From Brenneria roseae subsp. roseae (lineage in GTDB: Bacteria; Pseudomonadota; Gammaproteobacteria; Enterobacterales; Enterobacteriaceae), in assembly GCF_003115845.1 (NCBI RefSeq), contig NZ_KZ819026.1, forward strand, positions 62,001-126,000: 64,000 bases of DNA, given 5' to 3'. Below, piece by piece: positions 10,410 through 20,371 of the stretch; within the stretch, counting starts at the first letter, position 1; every line of letters starts with the position of its first letter. Position numbers and translations under genes: made by a program. Below the pieces are notes generated by a model. It saw only the letters and a list, made by a program, of their open reading frames with translations. It was not told where the DNA came from and made no database searches.

Positions 10410-11864
10410 TCACACCTCATTCTGAGCAAGATTCTGGCGGGAGAAGATGGCTTCCACTCGGGCGCCGCCCAGTTTGCTGTCGCTGATGAGGATCTCTCCC
10501 TGATATTGTTCAATAATTTCTGCGGCAACCGATAAGCCGATGCCCTGTCCGGGGCGTAACCGGTCAGCGCGCTGCCCTCGCTGGAAAATGACTTCCCGTT
10601 TACTGGCGGGAATGCCGGGGCCATCATCGTCAATAATCAGATGAAGTTTATGGTCGGAATGCTGAGCGCTGATCTCGACGAATTCCAGACAGTATTTGCA
10701 GGCGTTATCCAGTATGTTGCCCAACACTTCCATAAAGTCGTTTTTTTCACCCACAAACGTGAGTTCGGGGGAGATATCCAGCGTCAGTACGACGCCTTTC
10801 CGCTGATACACCTTATTCAGCGCAGAACAGAGTCCATCCAGCATTGCGGGCACGGAATGGACTTCCCGCATCAGCATATGGTGCTCCGAGCGGACGCTGG
10901 CGCGGTGCAGGTAATAACCTATCTGCTGTGATATCCGGCTGATTTGGGACAGCATAATCGGTTCTGCCTGATCGATGGTGATCTCTTTACCGGTACGTAA
11001 TGCCCGCAGTGTGGTTTGTAACACCGCCAGCGGGGTTTTCAGACTGTGCGTCAAATCTGTCAGGGTGGTGCGATATTTATGGTAACGCTGTCGCTCATTA
11101 TTCAGCAGGATGTTCAGGTTTCTCACCAGACTGAGCATTTCCCGCGGAGGATTTTCATCCAACTGTTCCCGCGTTCCGTTTTCCAGCTCGGCAATTTGCC
11201 TCACGAGGTGTTTGATCGGCCGCAAGCTCCAGTGAGCGGCCAGCCAGAGCAGGGGCAACACCAGTATCAGATTGGCCAGCAATACGTAGTTAAACCATTC
11301 CCAGACCACGTCCGCCTGCTGCAATTCCTGCGGAATTCTGTCAATGACGACAATCGTCAACTGGGGGAGGTGCTCAGTCTGCGGGTAGACGTTCACCGCG
11401 ATCGAGTGGGTAAGGGCATTGCTATGCACGTTGTTGAGCGCCCGCAGGCCATTCAGGAGCAGCGTATTGCCCGTGAGCACGGCGCTGCTGGTGTCGCTGT
11501 CGGTATCCAGCTCATGGTAGGCGGTTTTTTGCAGCAATTCAGGTTTGATCAGGGCTTCGAGTTCGGGAACTTTCTTTTCACGCCAGAGAATGTTTCCCTG
11601 CCGATCGTAAATCAGCACCAGCGTGGGGAAATTGATATCCACATCCGGGGGCGTCACGATGTTGAGCTGATTATCCCGCCACTGTGCCAGGCTATAATAC
11701 AGATTACTTTCGCCCCGCAGCAGGCGGAAAGAGGTTTTATCAAAATTGACGCTGTAGCCGATAATGGCTACCACGCCGTAAGACAACGACAGCGCGAGGA
11801 CGATAGCGACTGTCGCCAGCAAAAAGCGAACGCGTAGTGAAAACGGCGGTTTCGGCTCACTCAT
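10410..11864 (-). CDS. phoQ: Sensor histidine kinase PhoQ (PehS)
   Basis: A 484-residue inner-membrane sensor kinase. Two transmembrane helices (about 15-38 and 190-212) flank a periplasmic PAS-like sensor. A HAMP region, the phosphoacceptor segment [15 protein letters not shown] and ATPase motifs (N box [10 protein letters not shown] box DDGPGIP) follow. In Pectobacterium the pair is known as PehS/PehR and controls pectinase genes in response to divalent cations. The start overlaps the phoP stop by 8 bases. Unusually, the acidic EDDDDAE patch of E. coli PhoQ is replaced near residues 142-151 by uncharged residues ([10 protein letters not shown]), which suggests altered cation or peptide sensing. 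Confidence 0.94.
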   Translation of the reverse strand: MSEPKPPFSLRVRFLLATVAIVLALSLSYGVVAIIGYSVNFDKTSFRLLRGESNLYYSLAQWRDNQLNIVTPPDVDINFPTLVLIYDRQGNILWREKKVPELEALIKPELLQKTAYHELDTDSDTSSAVLTGNTLLLNGLRALNNVHSNALTHSIAVNVYPQTEHLPQLTIVVIDRIPQELQQADVVWEWFNYVLLANLILVLPLLWLAAHWSLRPIKHLVRQIAELENGTREQLDENPPREMLSLVRNLNILLNNERQRYHKYRTTLTDLTHSLKTPLAVLQTTLRALRTGKEITIDQAEPIMLSQISRISQQIGYYLHRASVRSEHHMLMREVHSVPAMLDGLCSALNKVYQRKGVVLTLDISPELTFVGEKNDFMEVLGNILDNACKYCLEFVEISAQHSDHKLHLIIDDDGPGIPASKREVIFQRGQRADRLRPGQGIGLSVAAEIIEQYQGEILISDSKLGGARVEAIFSRQNLAQNEV

Positions 11865-12549
11865 TTTGCGTTTGATGGTTCTCAATGTCGAAACGGTATC
11901 CCTGACCACGGACCGTCGTGATGACGTCGGGTGATCCGGCGCTTTGTATTTTTTTGCGTAAACGTCCCATCAGCACATCAATGGTATGGCTTTCACGCAA
12001 TTCTGCATCGGGATAGAGTTGCAGCATCAGTGATTCCTTGCTGACCACTTTACCGCTGTTGCGAATCAGGGTTTCAATGATCGTGTATTCAAACGCGGTG
12101 AGCTTGACCAACGCGCCATGAATCATCAGTTCGCGTCGTGAAAGATCAATTTCAAACGGTGCGATGTTGATCACCTGTGACGCCAGCCCGCTGTTGCGGC
12201 GCATCAGCGCCTGTAAACGTGCGGCAACCTCTTCCATATGAAACGGTTTGGTGACGTAGTCATCCGCACCGGCTTCCAGCACGGCGACTTTATCCTGCCA
12301 TCCTTCACGGGCGGTCAGCACCAGAATCGGCAATTTAACCTGCTGTGAACGCCAGCGCCGAATCAAGCTTATGCCGTCTTCATCAGGCAGGCCGAGATCC
12401 ACAATCGCAATATCAGGCGTATTTTCATGTAAAAAATAGTCGGCTTCTTTCGCATCGGCGGCGGCATCAACCTGATGTCCCATTTCATTCATTTGAACGG
12501 TCAGATGATGACGTAATAAAATATTATCTTCGATAACCAGAATGCGCAC
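11857..12549 (-). CDS. phoP: Response regulator PhoP (PehR)
   Basis: A 230-residue OmpR-family regulator. The receiver domain has the acidic pocket near the N terminus (VIEDN) and the phosphoacceptor Asp51 in [11 protein letters not shown]. The C-terminal winged helix ends with [11 protein letters not shown] choose the GTG at 12549 (VRILVIEDN) as start. It is placed 7 bases after an AGGA ribosome site and matches the family N terminus. A TTG 18 bases upstream is a poorer choice. phoP and phoQ overlap and form one operon, and a PhoP box upstream indicates autoregulation. Confidence 0.94.
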   Translation of the reverse strand: MRILVIEDNILLRHHLTVQMNEMGHQVDAAADAKEADYFLHENTPDIAIVDLGLPDEDGISLIRRWRSQQVKLPILVLTAREGWQDKVAVLEAGADDYVTKPFHMEEVAARLQALMRRNSGLASQVINIAPFEIDLSRRELMIHGALVKLTAFEYTIIETLIRNSGKVVSKESLMLQLYPDAELRESHTIDVLMGRLRKKIQSAGSPDVITTVRGQGYRFDIENHQTQNE

Positions 12550-12615
12550 GGTTATTTCCTCTGTCAAACAGGCAAAATCAACCTGATGAAAAGATTAAAC
12601 TATCCATAACGATAA

Positions 12616-12632
12616 CAAACAAGGAGTAAACA
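12616..12632 (-). promoter_or_regulatory. PhoP box (autoregulation)
   Basis: On the minus strand the sequence reads TGTTTA-CTCCT-TGTTTG. This is a direct hexamer repeat with 5-base spacing that fits the PhoP consensus (T/G)GTTTA-N5-(T/G)GTTTA. It lies about 67 bases before the phoP start. Confidence 0.8.
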
Positions 12633-12660
12633 GGTAATAAACGCAGGAATTGTTTGGCGG

Positions 12661-12686
12661 AAATAAAAGGCGGACGAGGTCCGCCT
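12661..12686 (-). terminator. purB terminator
   Basis: The stem AGGCGGAC / GTCCGCCT, with a very short loop, is followed on the minus strand by TTTATTT, just after the purB stop. Confidence 0.7.
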
Positions 12687-12701
12687 GAGCAACGATTTGG
12701 C

Positions 12702-14096
<1,395 letters not shown>

Positions 14097-14150
14097 TTAA
14101 TAAAAACATTGAGAGACGGTTAGCACAAGTCGTAGCCGATTAATCGATTG

Positions 14151-14777
14151 TCAGCAACGAGCTAGTATCTGTTTGGCTTGTTTGACCAGATGACCACGGA
14201 AAAACATCAACTGAAGACGTCCTCCGCCAATCTGTTGCCACAGTACGGCAGACCGAATTCCGGCCAGCAACACCGCGCGTACCTTGGCCTGAATCTGGCT
14301 GTTTTTCAGTATGTCCGGCGAACCCATGACCTGAATACGCGGCCCCAGCGCACTGATCACATCAACATAAATACCGGCCAGCGCGCCGATGATCGTATCA
14401 GAGAGCAGTTCAAAATGCTCCAACTGCCGTTCCAACTGCCCGATGCGTTTACCCAGTTCGTCCAGCGAGGCAGGTTTGGCATTCAGCTTACGCTCAAGGG
14501 CGATCAGGCTGAACGCGTAACGCGATAGCTCGGCGCCCGGACCTTTACTGCTGGTGTTCAGAATCCCCAGCAGGGTTTCCAGACCGGTTTTCAGATTACT
14601 TTCCGCATCACCATAAACCGACAGCGTAGATGTCGGGTTGACCACCAGAATACTATTCAGAGCGGTGTGCAGAACATGATTGTCGCAATGACCGGTATGC
14701 GCCAATTGCTGAACCAGATGGGCCGACTGACAGATACCCGCCAGCGCCAGGGTAATATCATGATAATTTTTCGCCAC
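14151..14777 (-). CDS. hflD: High-frequency lysogenization protein HflD
   Basis: A 208-residue, mostly helical, peripheral membrane protein. In E. coli it binds phage lambda CII and lowers lysogenization; its native role is unclear. I choose the GTG at 14777 ([17 protein letters not shown]), 5 bases after AGGAG. It matches the E. coli N terminus [20 protein letters not shown] 6 bases further upstream abuts the ribosome site and is unlikely. The start overlaps the mnmA stop region, so translation is coupled. Confidence 0.92.
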   Translation of the reverse strand: MAKNYHDITLALAGICQSAHLVQQLAHTGHCDNHVLHTALNSILVVNPTSTLSVYGDAESNLKTGLETLLGILNTSSKGPGAELSRYAFSLIALERKLNAKPASLDELGKRIGQLERQLEHFELLSDTIIGALAGIYVDVISALGPRIQVMGSPDILKNSQIQAKVRAVLLAGIRSAVLWQQIGGGRLQLMFFRGHLVKQAKQILARC

Positions 14778-14779
14778 GA

Positions 14780-15886
14780 TCACTCCTGTAAACGTTCTTC
14801 AATAATGCCGCCGCCAAGGCAGATCTCATCCAGATAGAAAACGGCGGACTGTCCCGGGGTGACTGCGGCGACCGGCTCATCAAAACGAACCGAGATGCGG
14901 TCTTCGCCGAGTGGGGTGACCGTACAGGGAATATCAGCCTGACGATAACGGGTTTTGACGACGCAACGTAATGCCGCCGTCAGCGGTTGACGGTCAACCC
15001 AATGTAACTGTTGGGCAATTAACCCGTATGACATCAGGCGAGGGTGCTCATGCCCTTGCGCGACATACAAAATATTATTGGCGACATCTTTGTCTACGAC
15101 ATACCACGGATCTTCGCCGCCGTCTTTGACGCCGCCAATGCCCAGCCCTTTACGCTGTCCCAGCGTGTGGTACATCAGCCCCTGATGCTGGCCCATCGGT
15201 TTGCCATCATCAACGGATAATATTGGGCCCGGCTGGGCCGGCAGGTAACGCGCCAGGAAATCGGTGAATTTACGCTCGCCGATAAAACAAATTCCCGTGG
15301 AGTCTTTTTTCCTGGCCGTGACCAGTTCCAGTTGTTCCGCAATTTTGCGAACCTCGGGTTTTTCCAGTTCCCCGACAGGAAACAGACTTTGCGCGATTTG
15401 TTCGTGGCTTAGCGTATAGAGGAAATAGCTTTGGTCTTTATTGCCATCCACACCGCGCAGTAAACGGCTTTTGCCGTCAACGTCCTGACGGCGGACGTAG
15501 TGACCGGTCGCAATGTAATCCGCACCGAGATCTTCGGCGGCAAATTCGAGGAAGGCTTTGAATTTGATTTCTTTGTTGCACAGAATGTCAGGATTGGGGG
15601 TGCGGCCGGCTTTGTATTCCGCCAGAAACAGTTCAAATACATTGTCCCAGTATTCGGCAGCAAAGTTAACGGTGTGCAGCTCAATACCCAGTTTGTCACA
15701 AACGGCCTGGGCATCGGCAAGATCGGTTGCCGCGGAACAATACTCCGTGTCGTCATCCTCTTCCCAGTTCTTCATGAACAGGCCTTCAACATGATAGCCC
15801 TGTTGTTGTAACAGGTAAGCGGAAACGGATGAATCAACACCGCCGGACATACCGACGATCACTTTTTTCTGGCTGTTATCTGACAT
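14780..15886 (-). CDS. mnmA: tRNA-specific 2-thiouridylase MnmA
   Basis: A 368-residue enzyme that thiolates U34 of tRNA-Lys, tRNA-Glu and tRNA-Gln with sulfur relayed from IscS/TusA-E. The PP-loop is [10 protein letters not shown]. The catalytic cysteines are visible in [12 protein letters not shown] and [12 protein letters not shown]. Of two close ATGs I prefer 15886 ([13 protein letters not shown]), which gives the E. coli length. The alternative at 15892 adds two residues. Confidence 0.95.
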   Translation of the reverse strand: MSDNSQKKVIVGMSGGVDSSVSAYLLQQQGYHVEGLFMKNWEEDDDTEYCSAATDLADAQAVCDKLGIELHTVNFAAEYWDNVFELFLAEYKAGRTPNPDILCNKEIKFKAFLEFAAEDLGADYIATGHYVRRQDVDGKSRLLRGVDGNKDQSYFLYTLSHEQIAQSLFPVGELEKPEVRKIAEQLELVTARKKDSTGICFIGERKFTDFLARYLPAQPGPILSVDDGKPMGQHQGLMYHTLGQRKGLGIGGVKDGGEDPWYVVDKDVANNILYVAQGHEHPRLMSYGLIAQQLHWVDRQPLTAALRCVVKTRYRQADIPCTVTPLGEDRISVRFDEPVAAVTPGQSAVFYLDEICLGGGIIEERLQE

Positions 15887-15991
15887 GGACATCTCACGAA
15901 CTGAAATACTTATGCATTAAAAGCAAAAACAGGCGGCGCATTTTAGCATGTTGCGTTGGGGCCTGCACCGCTATTCCTGACGGTCCGGCTG

Positions 15992-16438
15992 TTAAAAAGG
16001 CCAGTTAAAGGCTTGTAGCAGGGTTAAAGGATAACGTTCTGGCTGCTGATAGCAGCGAATACTTTCCGCCACCAGTGGAGATCGCAGGCAGTGCGAATGC
16101 AGGATTTCTTCGGCGGTCAGCCAGTGGCAACACTCGATATCGCTGTCGTGGGGTTGGGTTTCGGCGCGCTGCGGGAGATCGAGAGCAAAACAGAAGCGCA
16201 GAAACGGGGTTTGGTCTGGCGCAATCCACTGATGCATATGCAGAAAATGTTGCGGCACGGCGTGAATTCCCGTTTCTTCCCATAGCTCGCGGCTGGCCGC
16301 CTGAATCAGTGTTTCATCGGCTTCCAGATGTCCTGCGGGTTGATTCCACAGGCGTTTATCGTTAATCAACTCTTCAACGACCAGAAAATGGTTCTCGGCC
16401 TGAACAACGCAGGCAACCGTAACATGAGGTTTAAACAT
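15992..16438 (-). CDS. nudJ: Nudix hydrolase NudJ (phosphatase)
   Basis: A 148-residue Nudix protein with the complete box [20 protein letters not shown] followed by TGI. The E. coli orthologue (YmfB) hydrolyses thiamin diphosphate and nucleoside triphosphates. Its ATG overlaps the rluE stop by 8 bases, so the two are coupled. Gene order is the same as in E. coli. Confidence 0.9.
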   Translation of the reverse strand: MFKPHVTVACVVQAENHFLVVEELINDKRLWNQPAGHLEADETLIQAASRELWEETGIHAVPQHFLHMHQWIAPDQTPFLRFCFALDLPQRAETQPHDSDIECCHWLTAEEILHSHCLRSPLVAESIRCYQQPERYPLTLLQAFNWPF

Positions 16439-17060
16439 CAGTGATTTCCTTCCATTGTCCGGGTAACAAGGTTCCCACGGTCTGATTGGCCATGCTGTAG
16501 CGAATCAGACGCAGTGTTGGGTAACCAATATGGGCGGTCATACGGCGAACCTGACGGTTACGCCCTTCATACAGCGTGATTTTCAGCCAGCAATCGGGAA
16601 TGCTTTTCCGCTCGCGAATCGGTGGCGTCCGTGCCCACAGCCATGCTGGTTCTTCCACAATCTCGGCGCCTGCTGGCAGCGTTTTTCCATCTTTCAGCTC
16701 AAGCCCGCGGCGAAACCGTGCCAGCGCGTCGTCATCCGGGATACCTTCGACCTGCACATAATAGATTTTTGCCGTTTTTTGTGCCGGTTGCGTGAGTCTG
16801 GCCTGTAGTTTACCGTCATTGGTCAGGATCATCAGCCCTTCGCTGTCCCGATCCAGACGCCCGGCGGCATAGATGTCGCTTAGTGGAATATAGTCCTTCA
16901 GCGTCTTGCGGCCCGCCTCATCGGTGAACTGCGGCAAGACATCAAAGGGTTTATTGAACAGCACGACGCGCCGGGGGGCGTTATCTGGACGCCGTTTTCG
17001 TGCCGTCTGCGAGCTGAATCGTTTAACGTTGTGATTTTTAACAGGGAATTTATTCATCAT
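16431..17060 (-). CDS. rluE: 23S rRNA pseudouridine(2457) synthase RluE
   Basis: A protein of about 209 residues from the RsuA-type pseudouridine synthase family, which modifies U2457 in the peptidyl-transferase region. The catalytic motif is [19 protein letters not shown] (Asp in GRLDRD). The basic N terminus is variable. Two adjacent ATGs (17060 and 17057) are equally possible, and the ribosome site is weak. It diverges from icd. Confidence 0.9.
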   Translation of the reverse strand: MMNKFPVKNHNVKRFSSQTARKRRPDNAPRRVVLFNKPFDVLPQFTDEAGRKTLKDYIPLSDIYAAGRLDRDSEGLMILTNDGKLQARLTQPAQKTAKIYYVQVEGIPDDDALARFRRGLELKDGKTLPAGAEIVEEPAWLWARTPPIRERKSIPDCWLKITLYEGRNRQVRRMTAHIGYPTLRLIRYSMANQTVGTLLPGQWKEITDV

Positions 17061-17188
17061 CTTTATGGCCGCGGAAAACAAAAGCATTATACTCGAAATG
17101 GTTTGCGATTGGCGCGGGCTGAATATTCAAGTAGTATTGACACGCATCTTACAAGTCATTAACAAAATTGCGCTCGAAGGAGAGGTTA

Positions 17189-18442
17189 ATGGAAAGCAAA
17201 GTAGTTGTACCGACAGAGGGGCAAAAGATCACGGTTGATGCCCAAGGCAAACTGGTTGTCCCCAATAATCCGATAATCCCGTTTATTGAAGGCGACGGCA
17301 TTGGCGTCGATGTGACGCCCGCCATGATCGATGTCGTGAACGCGGCAGTGAAAAAAGCCTATCAAGGCAAGCGCGCTATTTCCTGGATGGAAATTTATAC
17401 CGGTGAAAAATCCACACAAATTTATGGTAAAGACGTTTGGCTGCCTGAAGAAACGCTGGATCTGATCCGTGAATACCGTGTTGCGATTAAAGGCCCGCTG
17501 ACAACGCCAGTAGGCGGCGGCATTCGTTCTCTGAACGTTGCACTGCGTCAACAGTTGGACCTGTATATTTGCCTGCGTCCGGTACGCTACTACGAAGGTA
17601 CGCCCAGCCCGGTAAAACATCCGGAGCTGACCGATATGGTGATTTTCCGCGAAAACGCAGAAGATATCTATGCGGGTATTGAGTGGAAAGCGGGTTCGGC
17701 AGAAGCTGACAAAGTGATCAAATTCCTGCGTGAGGAAATGGGCGTTAATAAAATCCGTTTCCCTGAACAGTGTGGCATCGGTATCAAACCGTGTTCCGAA
17801 GAAGGAACGAAACGCCTGGTTCGTGCCGCGATTGACTATGCGATCACCAACGATCGTGATTCCGTCACGCTGGTGCATAAAGGCAACATCATGAAGTTCA
17901 CCGAAGGCGCCTTTAAAGACTGGGGTTACCAGTTGGCGCGCGAAGAATTCGGTGGTGAACTGATCGACGGCGGACCGTGGGTCAAGATTAAAAATCCGAA
18001 CACCGGCAAAGACATTGTGGTAAAAGACGTGATTGCCGATGCGTTCTTACAGCAAATCCTGCTGCGTCCTGCTGAATATGATGTTATCGCCTGTATGAAC
18101 CTGAACGGCGACTATATTTCTGATGCGCTGGCGGCACAGGTCGGCGGTATCGGTATTGCTCCGGGAGCCAACATCGGTGACGAATGCGCGCTGTTCGAGG
18201 CGACTCATGGTACGGCGCCGAAATATGCGGGTCAGGACAAAGTGAACCCGGGTTCCGTTATCCTGTCCGCTGAAATGATGCTGCGCCACATGCAATGGTT
18301 CGAAGCCGCCGACCTGATTGTTAAAGGCGTTGAGGGTGCTATCAAGAACAAGACCGTGACCTACGATTTCGAACGTCTGATGGACGGCGCCAAGCTGCGG
18401 AAATGTAGCGAGTTTGCGCAGGACATTATCGATAACATGTAA
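17189..18442 (+). CDS. icd: Isocitrate dehydrogenase (NADP+)
   Basis: A 417-residue cytosolic TCA enzyme. The active-site loop [17 protein letters not shown] carries the AceK-phosphorylated serine (Ser114 here; Ser113 in E. coli, because of one extra residue near the N terminus). The cofactor-binding segment [15 protein letters not shown] is present. The ATG at 17189 follows GGAGAGG. The 3' end of icd is a known attachment site for lambdoid phages in E. coli, but no integrase or duplicated icd tail is seen downstream here. Confidence 0.97.
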   Translation: MESKVVVPTEGQKITVDAQGKLVVPNNPIIPFIEGDGIGVDVTPAMIDVVNAAVKKAYQGKRAISWMEIYTGEKSTQIYGKDVWLPEETLDLIREYRVAIKGPLTTPVGGGIRSLNVALRQQLDLYICLRPVRYYEGTPSPVKHPELTDMVIFRENAEDIYAGIEWKAGSAEADKVIKFLREEMGVNKIRFPEQCGIGIKPCSEEGTKRLVRAAIDYAITNDRDSVTLVHKGNIMKFTEGAFKDWGYQLAREEFGGELIDGGPWVKIKNPNTGKDIVVKDVIADAFLQQILLRPAEYDVIACMNLNGDYISDALAAQVGGIGIAPGANIGDECALFEATHGTAPKYAGQDKVNPGSVILSAEMMLRHMQWFEAADLIVKGVEGAIKNKTVTYDFERLMDGAKLRKCSEFAQDIIDNM

Positions 18443-18467
18443 TCGGCGTTTATCGAAGATTAAGAAG

Positions 18468-18495
18468 AAGGGGCCTTTATTGGCCTCTTTGTTTT
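18468..18495 (+). terminator. icd terminator
   Basis: The stem AAGGGGCC / GGCCTCTT (one G-U pair) with a TTTATT loop is followed by TGTTTT, 25 bases after the icd stop. Confidence 0.75.
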
Positions 18496-18562
18496 CCCCG
18501 TTATTTATCGGCAATAGTTGCCAATCGGTTTCTATTACGTCTACGTCAAAACCAGAGGCATT

Positions 18563-18832
18563 TCATTGTTGATGAAATGAGGCCAGCGGTCGTCTGAAAT
18601 CGGCGGGGAGAGGCGACATGGCAACGGTTCTCAGGTGTCTGTTACAGATAAACCAAACTTCATTTCTGTCATTGGACAGGATGTAATAGGCGTCAGATGT
18701 TTCAGATGGATTGAACATTCCAATCGCGCGGTATGCCGTTTCAGCGTTAAAGCCGCTTTTGAGCGGCAAAGGGGTAGGGCCATTGTCCAACTCTTTTATT
18801 CTCAGATACAGACCTTCTTCAAACCAAAGCAT
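18563..18832 (-). CDS. Small protein of unknown function
   Basis: I do not recognise this 89-residue protein. It has no signal peptide or membrane segment and contains two cores that look well folded: MLWFEEGLYLRIKEL, and SDAYYILSNDRNEVWFICNR with alternating hydrophobic residues. I place the start at the ATG at 18832 because GAGG lies 5 bases upstream. An in-frame GTG at 18892 lacks a ribosome site. Codon use looks like neighbouring genes. It converges on icd and stands alone. Confidence 0.6.
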   Translation of the reverse strand: MLWFEEGLYLRIKELDNGPTPLPLKSGFNAETAYRAIGMFNPSETSDAYYILSNDRNEVWFICNRHLRTVAMSPLPADFRRPLASFHQQ

Positions 18833-19233
18833 ACTGGCCTCTGAAATCTTACTGATGATTGTAAGAGTATAGGCGCGGGATCGTGTTTCCACCGTATGTC
18901 AGGATTTCGATAAGTATAAAAATTAGAATCATTATTGGCAAAAAATACTATTTCGAAGTTTTTACCGTATTTTATGCTAGGGAAATTCTCTCCTTACTTG
19001 TTTATTTTGTTATTCAGTCTGGGTCATTGCCGATATCAAAAAAACTAATGTAATGATTCTCTTCATAGGTTCGTCTTATTACACCGCGACTTTGTTAAAA
19101 ACGTGGATTTAACTTGATCTAAATCACAATCTGACAGTATGCATTTTGTTCTTATGAAAATCCCGTTGTGGGAAAATAATTCATCGATAGATTTCATAAA
19201 GGCATGCTGATAGTGATATGCCGCGGAGGATGT
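18833..19233. other. AT-rich intergenic region with an FNR-type box
   Basis: About 400 AT-rich bases lie between the divergent small genes at 18563 and 19234. I see no further gene. It holds the box annotated at 19114. Confidence 0.6.
19114..19127 (+). promoter_or_regulatory. Candidate FNR box upstream of the 19234 gene
   Basis: TTGATCTAAATCAC matches TTGAT-N4-ATCAA at 9 of 10 defined positions. A TTATGA hexamer about 30 bases from the box centre would fit a class II activated promoter with a start near 19162. CRP binding is less likely because the TGTGA half-sites are absent. Confidence 0.5.
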
Positions 19234-19491
19234 ATGTCTGTAATTCGCACGTGTTTGAGTCTTTTTGGCGGTGATACTGTGATCGTTCGGTGTCCTAATA
19301 CTTTTGAAATTCAAATGGTTAATGGTGGCAAGGCCGAAAACGATCAAAATCAGACGGTTACGTCAGGCGCTATTAGCGTTAGTGCGGAAAATGAGATTTA
19401 TTTAACGGTCCCGTATACCGGTGATTGGGATTTAATCATCAAGGCAAAAAATAATACGCCGGAACATTCGATAAGCTATTTTCCAGCCTGA
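19234..19491 (+). CDS. Small beta-rich protein of unknown function
   Basis: An unrecognised 85-residue protein. I prefer the ATG at 19234 because a GGAGG sits just upstream. An in-frame ATG at 19204 would add ten residues but has no ribosome site. The pattern of alternating polar and hydrophobic residues, with an ending GDWDLIIKAKNN...SISYF, suggests a small beta sandwich. It loosely recalls DUF1883-type domains, but I cannot confirm that. It is probably cytosolic, since no signal peptide is seen. A strong FNR-like box lies about 107 bases upstream. Confidence 0.55.
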   Translation: MSVIRTCLSLFGGDTVIVRCPNTFEIQMVNGGKAENDQNQTVTSGAISVSAENEIYLTVPYTGDWDLIIKAKNNTPEHSISYFPA

Positions 19492-19540
19492 TTAATATCG
19501 TGGCCAGTAATTTTTCTAATAAAAAATCGATGCGATAACC

Positions 19541-19700
19541 GTATATATCCAATAGCTTTTGAGATCCAGGGAAGCGGCAGTTGAATGAATCCCCAGGCGT
19601 TTACACAAGGAAGTGACCTGAGGACAATTGACGAATGCCAGACAGGAGCCGTAATGAGAACATTGCGCTTTCAACCTGAAAGATGGCGGGTAAACCTGAA
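19541..19700. repeat. Degenerate intergenic repeat-like segment
   Basis: The segment includes GAATGAATCCCCAGG, then TTTACACAAGGAAGTGAC, and ends GAAAGATGGCGGGTA. From memory this order resembles a dispersed intergenic repeat in Serratia, Pectobacterium and relatives (GAGTGAATCCCCAGG, then TTACATAAGTAAGTGAC, then GTATGACGGGTA). This copy is heavily decayed. The identification rests on recall, not a search. Confidence 0.4.
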
Positions 19701-20063
19701 CCGGCAGGGAAACATGGCTGTCTGAGAATCCATTGATAGCGATCGCTTATGTGCTGAATATTGGCGTCTCAGCAAAGCCGCATTACTATGCAAAAAGGCC
19801 GTTTTTTTCGTAAAAAGACGTTTCTGAAAACCGTTCCCGGTACAATAATATTGCGTACTATAGACCTCTCCTTCTCCCGAATTTAAATCTCTTTGCTGCG
19901 AACGCTTTTGTGCTATCTGCATAAAAGGTACACAATTCAGCATGTTTTCCAACGATGAACCTCACGAGAATTGATCAAAAATACTTGCCGCAGTAAGCAT
20001 CTGATCAGTTCCGTTATCGTGCAAAAGTTTGCATTCCAGCTTTGCAGGCAATACCACTCCGAC

Positions 20064-20077
20064 TTGATTGTAATCAA
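20064..20077. promoter_or_regulatory. Perfect FNR consensus palindrome
   Basis: TTGATTGTAATCAA is an exact TTGAT-N4-ATCAA site. The nearest downstream plus-strand gene is the GAF-PAS-GGDEF-EAL gene, 295 bases away. No good gene starts on the minus side, so control of the c-di-GMP gene or of an unannotated small RNA is plausible. Confidence 0.6.
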
Positions 20078-20371
20078 TCTGTGTGATGGCTTTTTATGTC
20101 GCCATTGAGCAATAAATTATCCAAAGATCTTAATACATCGGATTGTTATTAGTGTGTGCCAAAGGGGATAGACACGAGATCTTTTGCCATAATCATTTAT
20201 CAACGATGGGAGTTTACTGCTCTGAACATGGGGTTTTTTACCCATGAGTTCTGCTTGCCAGCGCGGGTTTACTGTTTGCGCCGATACCATTGCAACAATT
20301 CATTATATTTATAACTTAAATTTTACTTTTTAATCTGAAACCTAAGACGATGGATACTGTAGGGGGAACCT

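Larger units (their letters stand above)
19492..20371. other. 880-base non-coding stretch before the c-di-GMP gene
   Basis: I find no convincing gene here. It contains a degenerate intergenic repeat-like segment (about 19541-19700), a perfect FNR palindrome at 20064 and AT-rich DNA before the GGDEF-EAL gene. A 93-codon minus-strand reading (19671-19952) starts with TTG and overlaps the repeat; I treat it as chance. Confidence 0.5.

Noticed and set aside
11046..11837. 263-codon plus-strand ORF
   Set aside because: Antisense shadow of phoQ, rich in Gln/Val/Arg with no family features.
12550..12567. TTG start giving PhoP six extra residues
   Set aside because: The GTG at 12549 has an AGGA site at the right distance and matches the family N terminus.
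19671..19952. 93-codon minus-strand ORF in the intergenic region before the GGDEF-EAL gene
   Set aside because: It starts with TTG, has no recognisable domain or consistent hydrophobic pattern, and overlaps the decayed repeat-like segment. A GAGG at correct distance is the only support.
18443..20371. Prophage or integrative element at the icd 3' end
   Set aside because: No integrase, phage genes or duplicated icd end could be read, and icd is full length.
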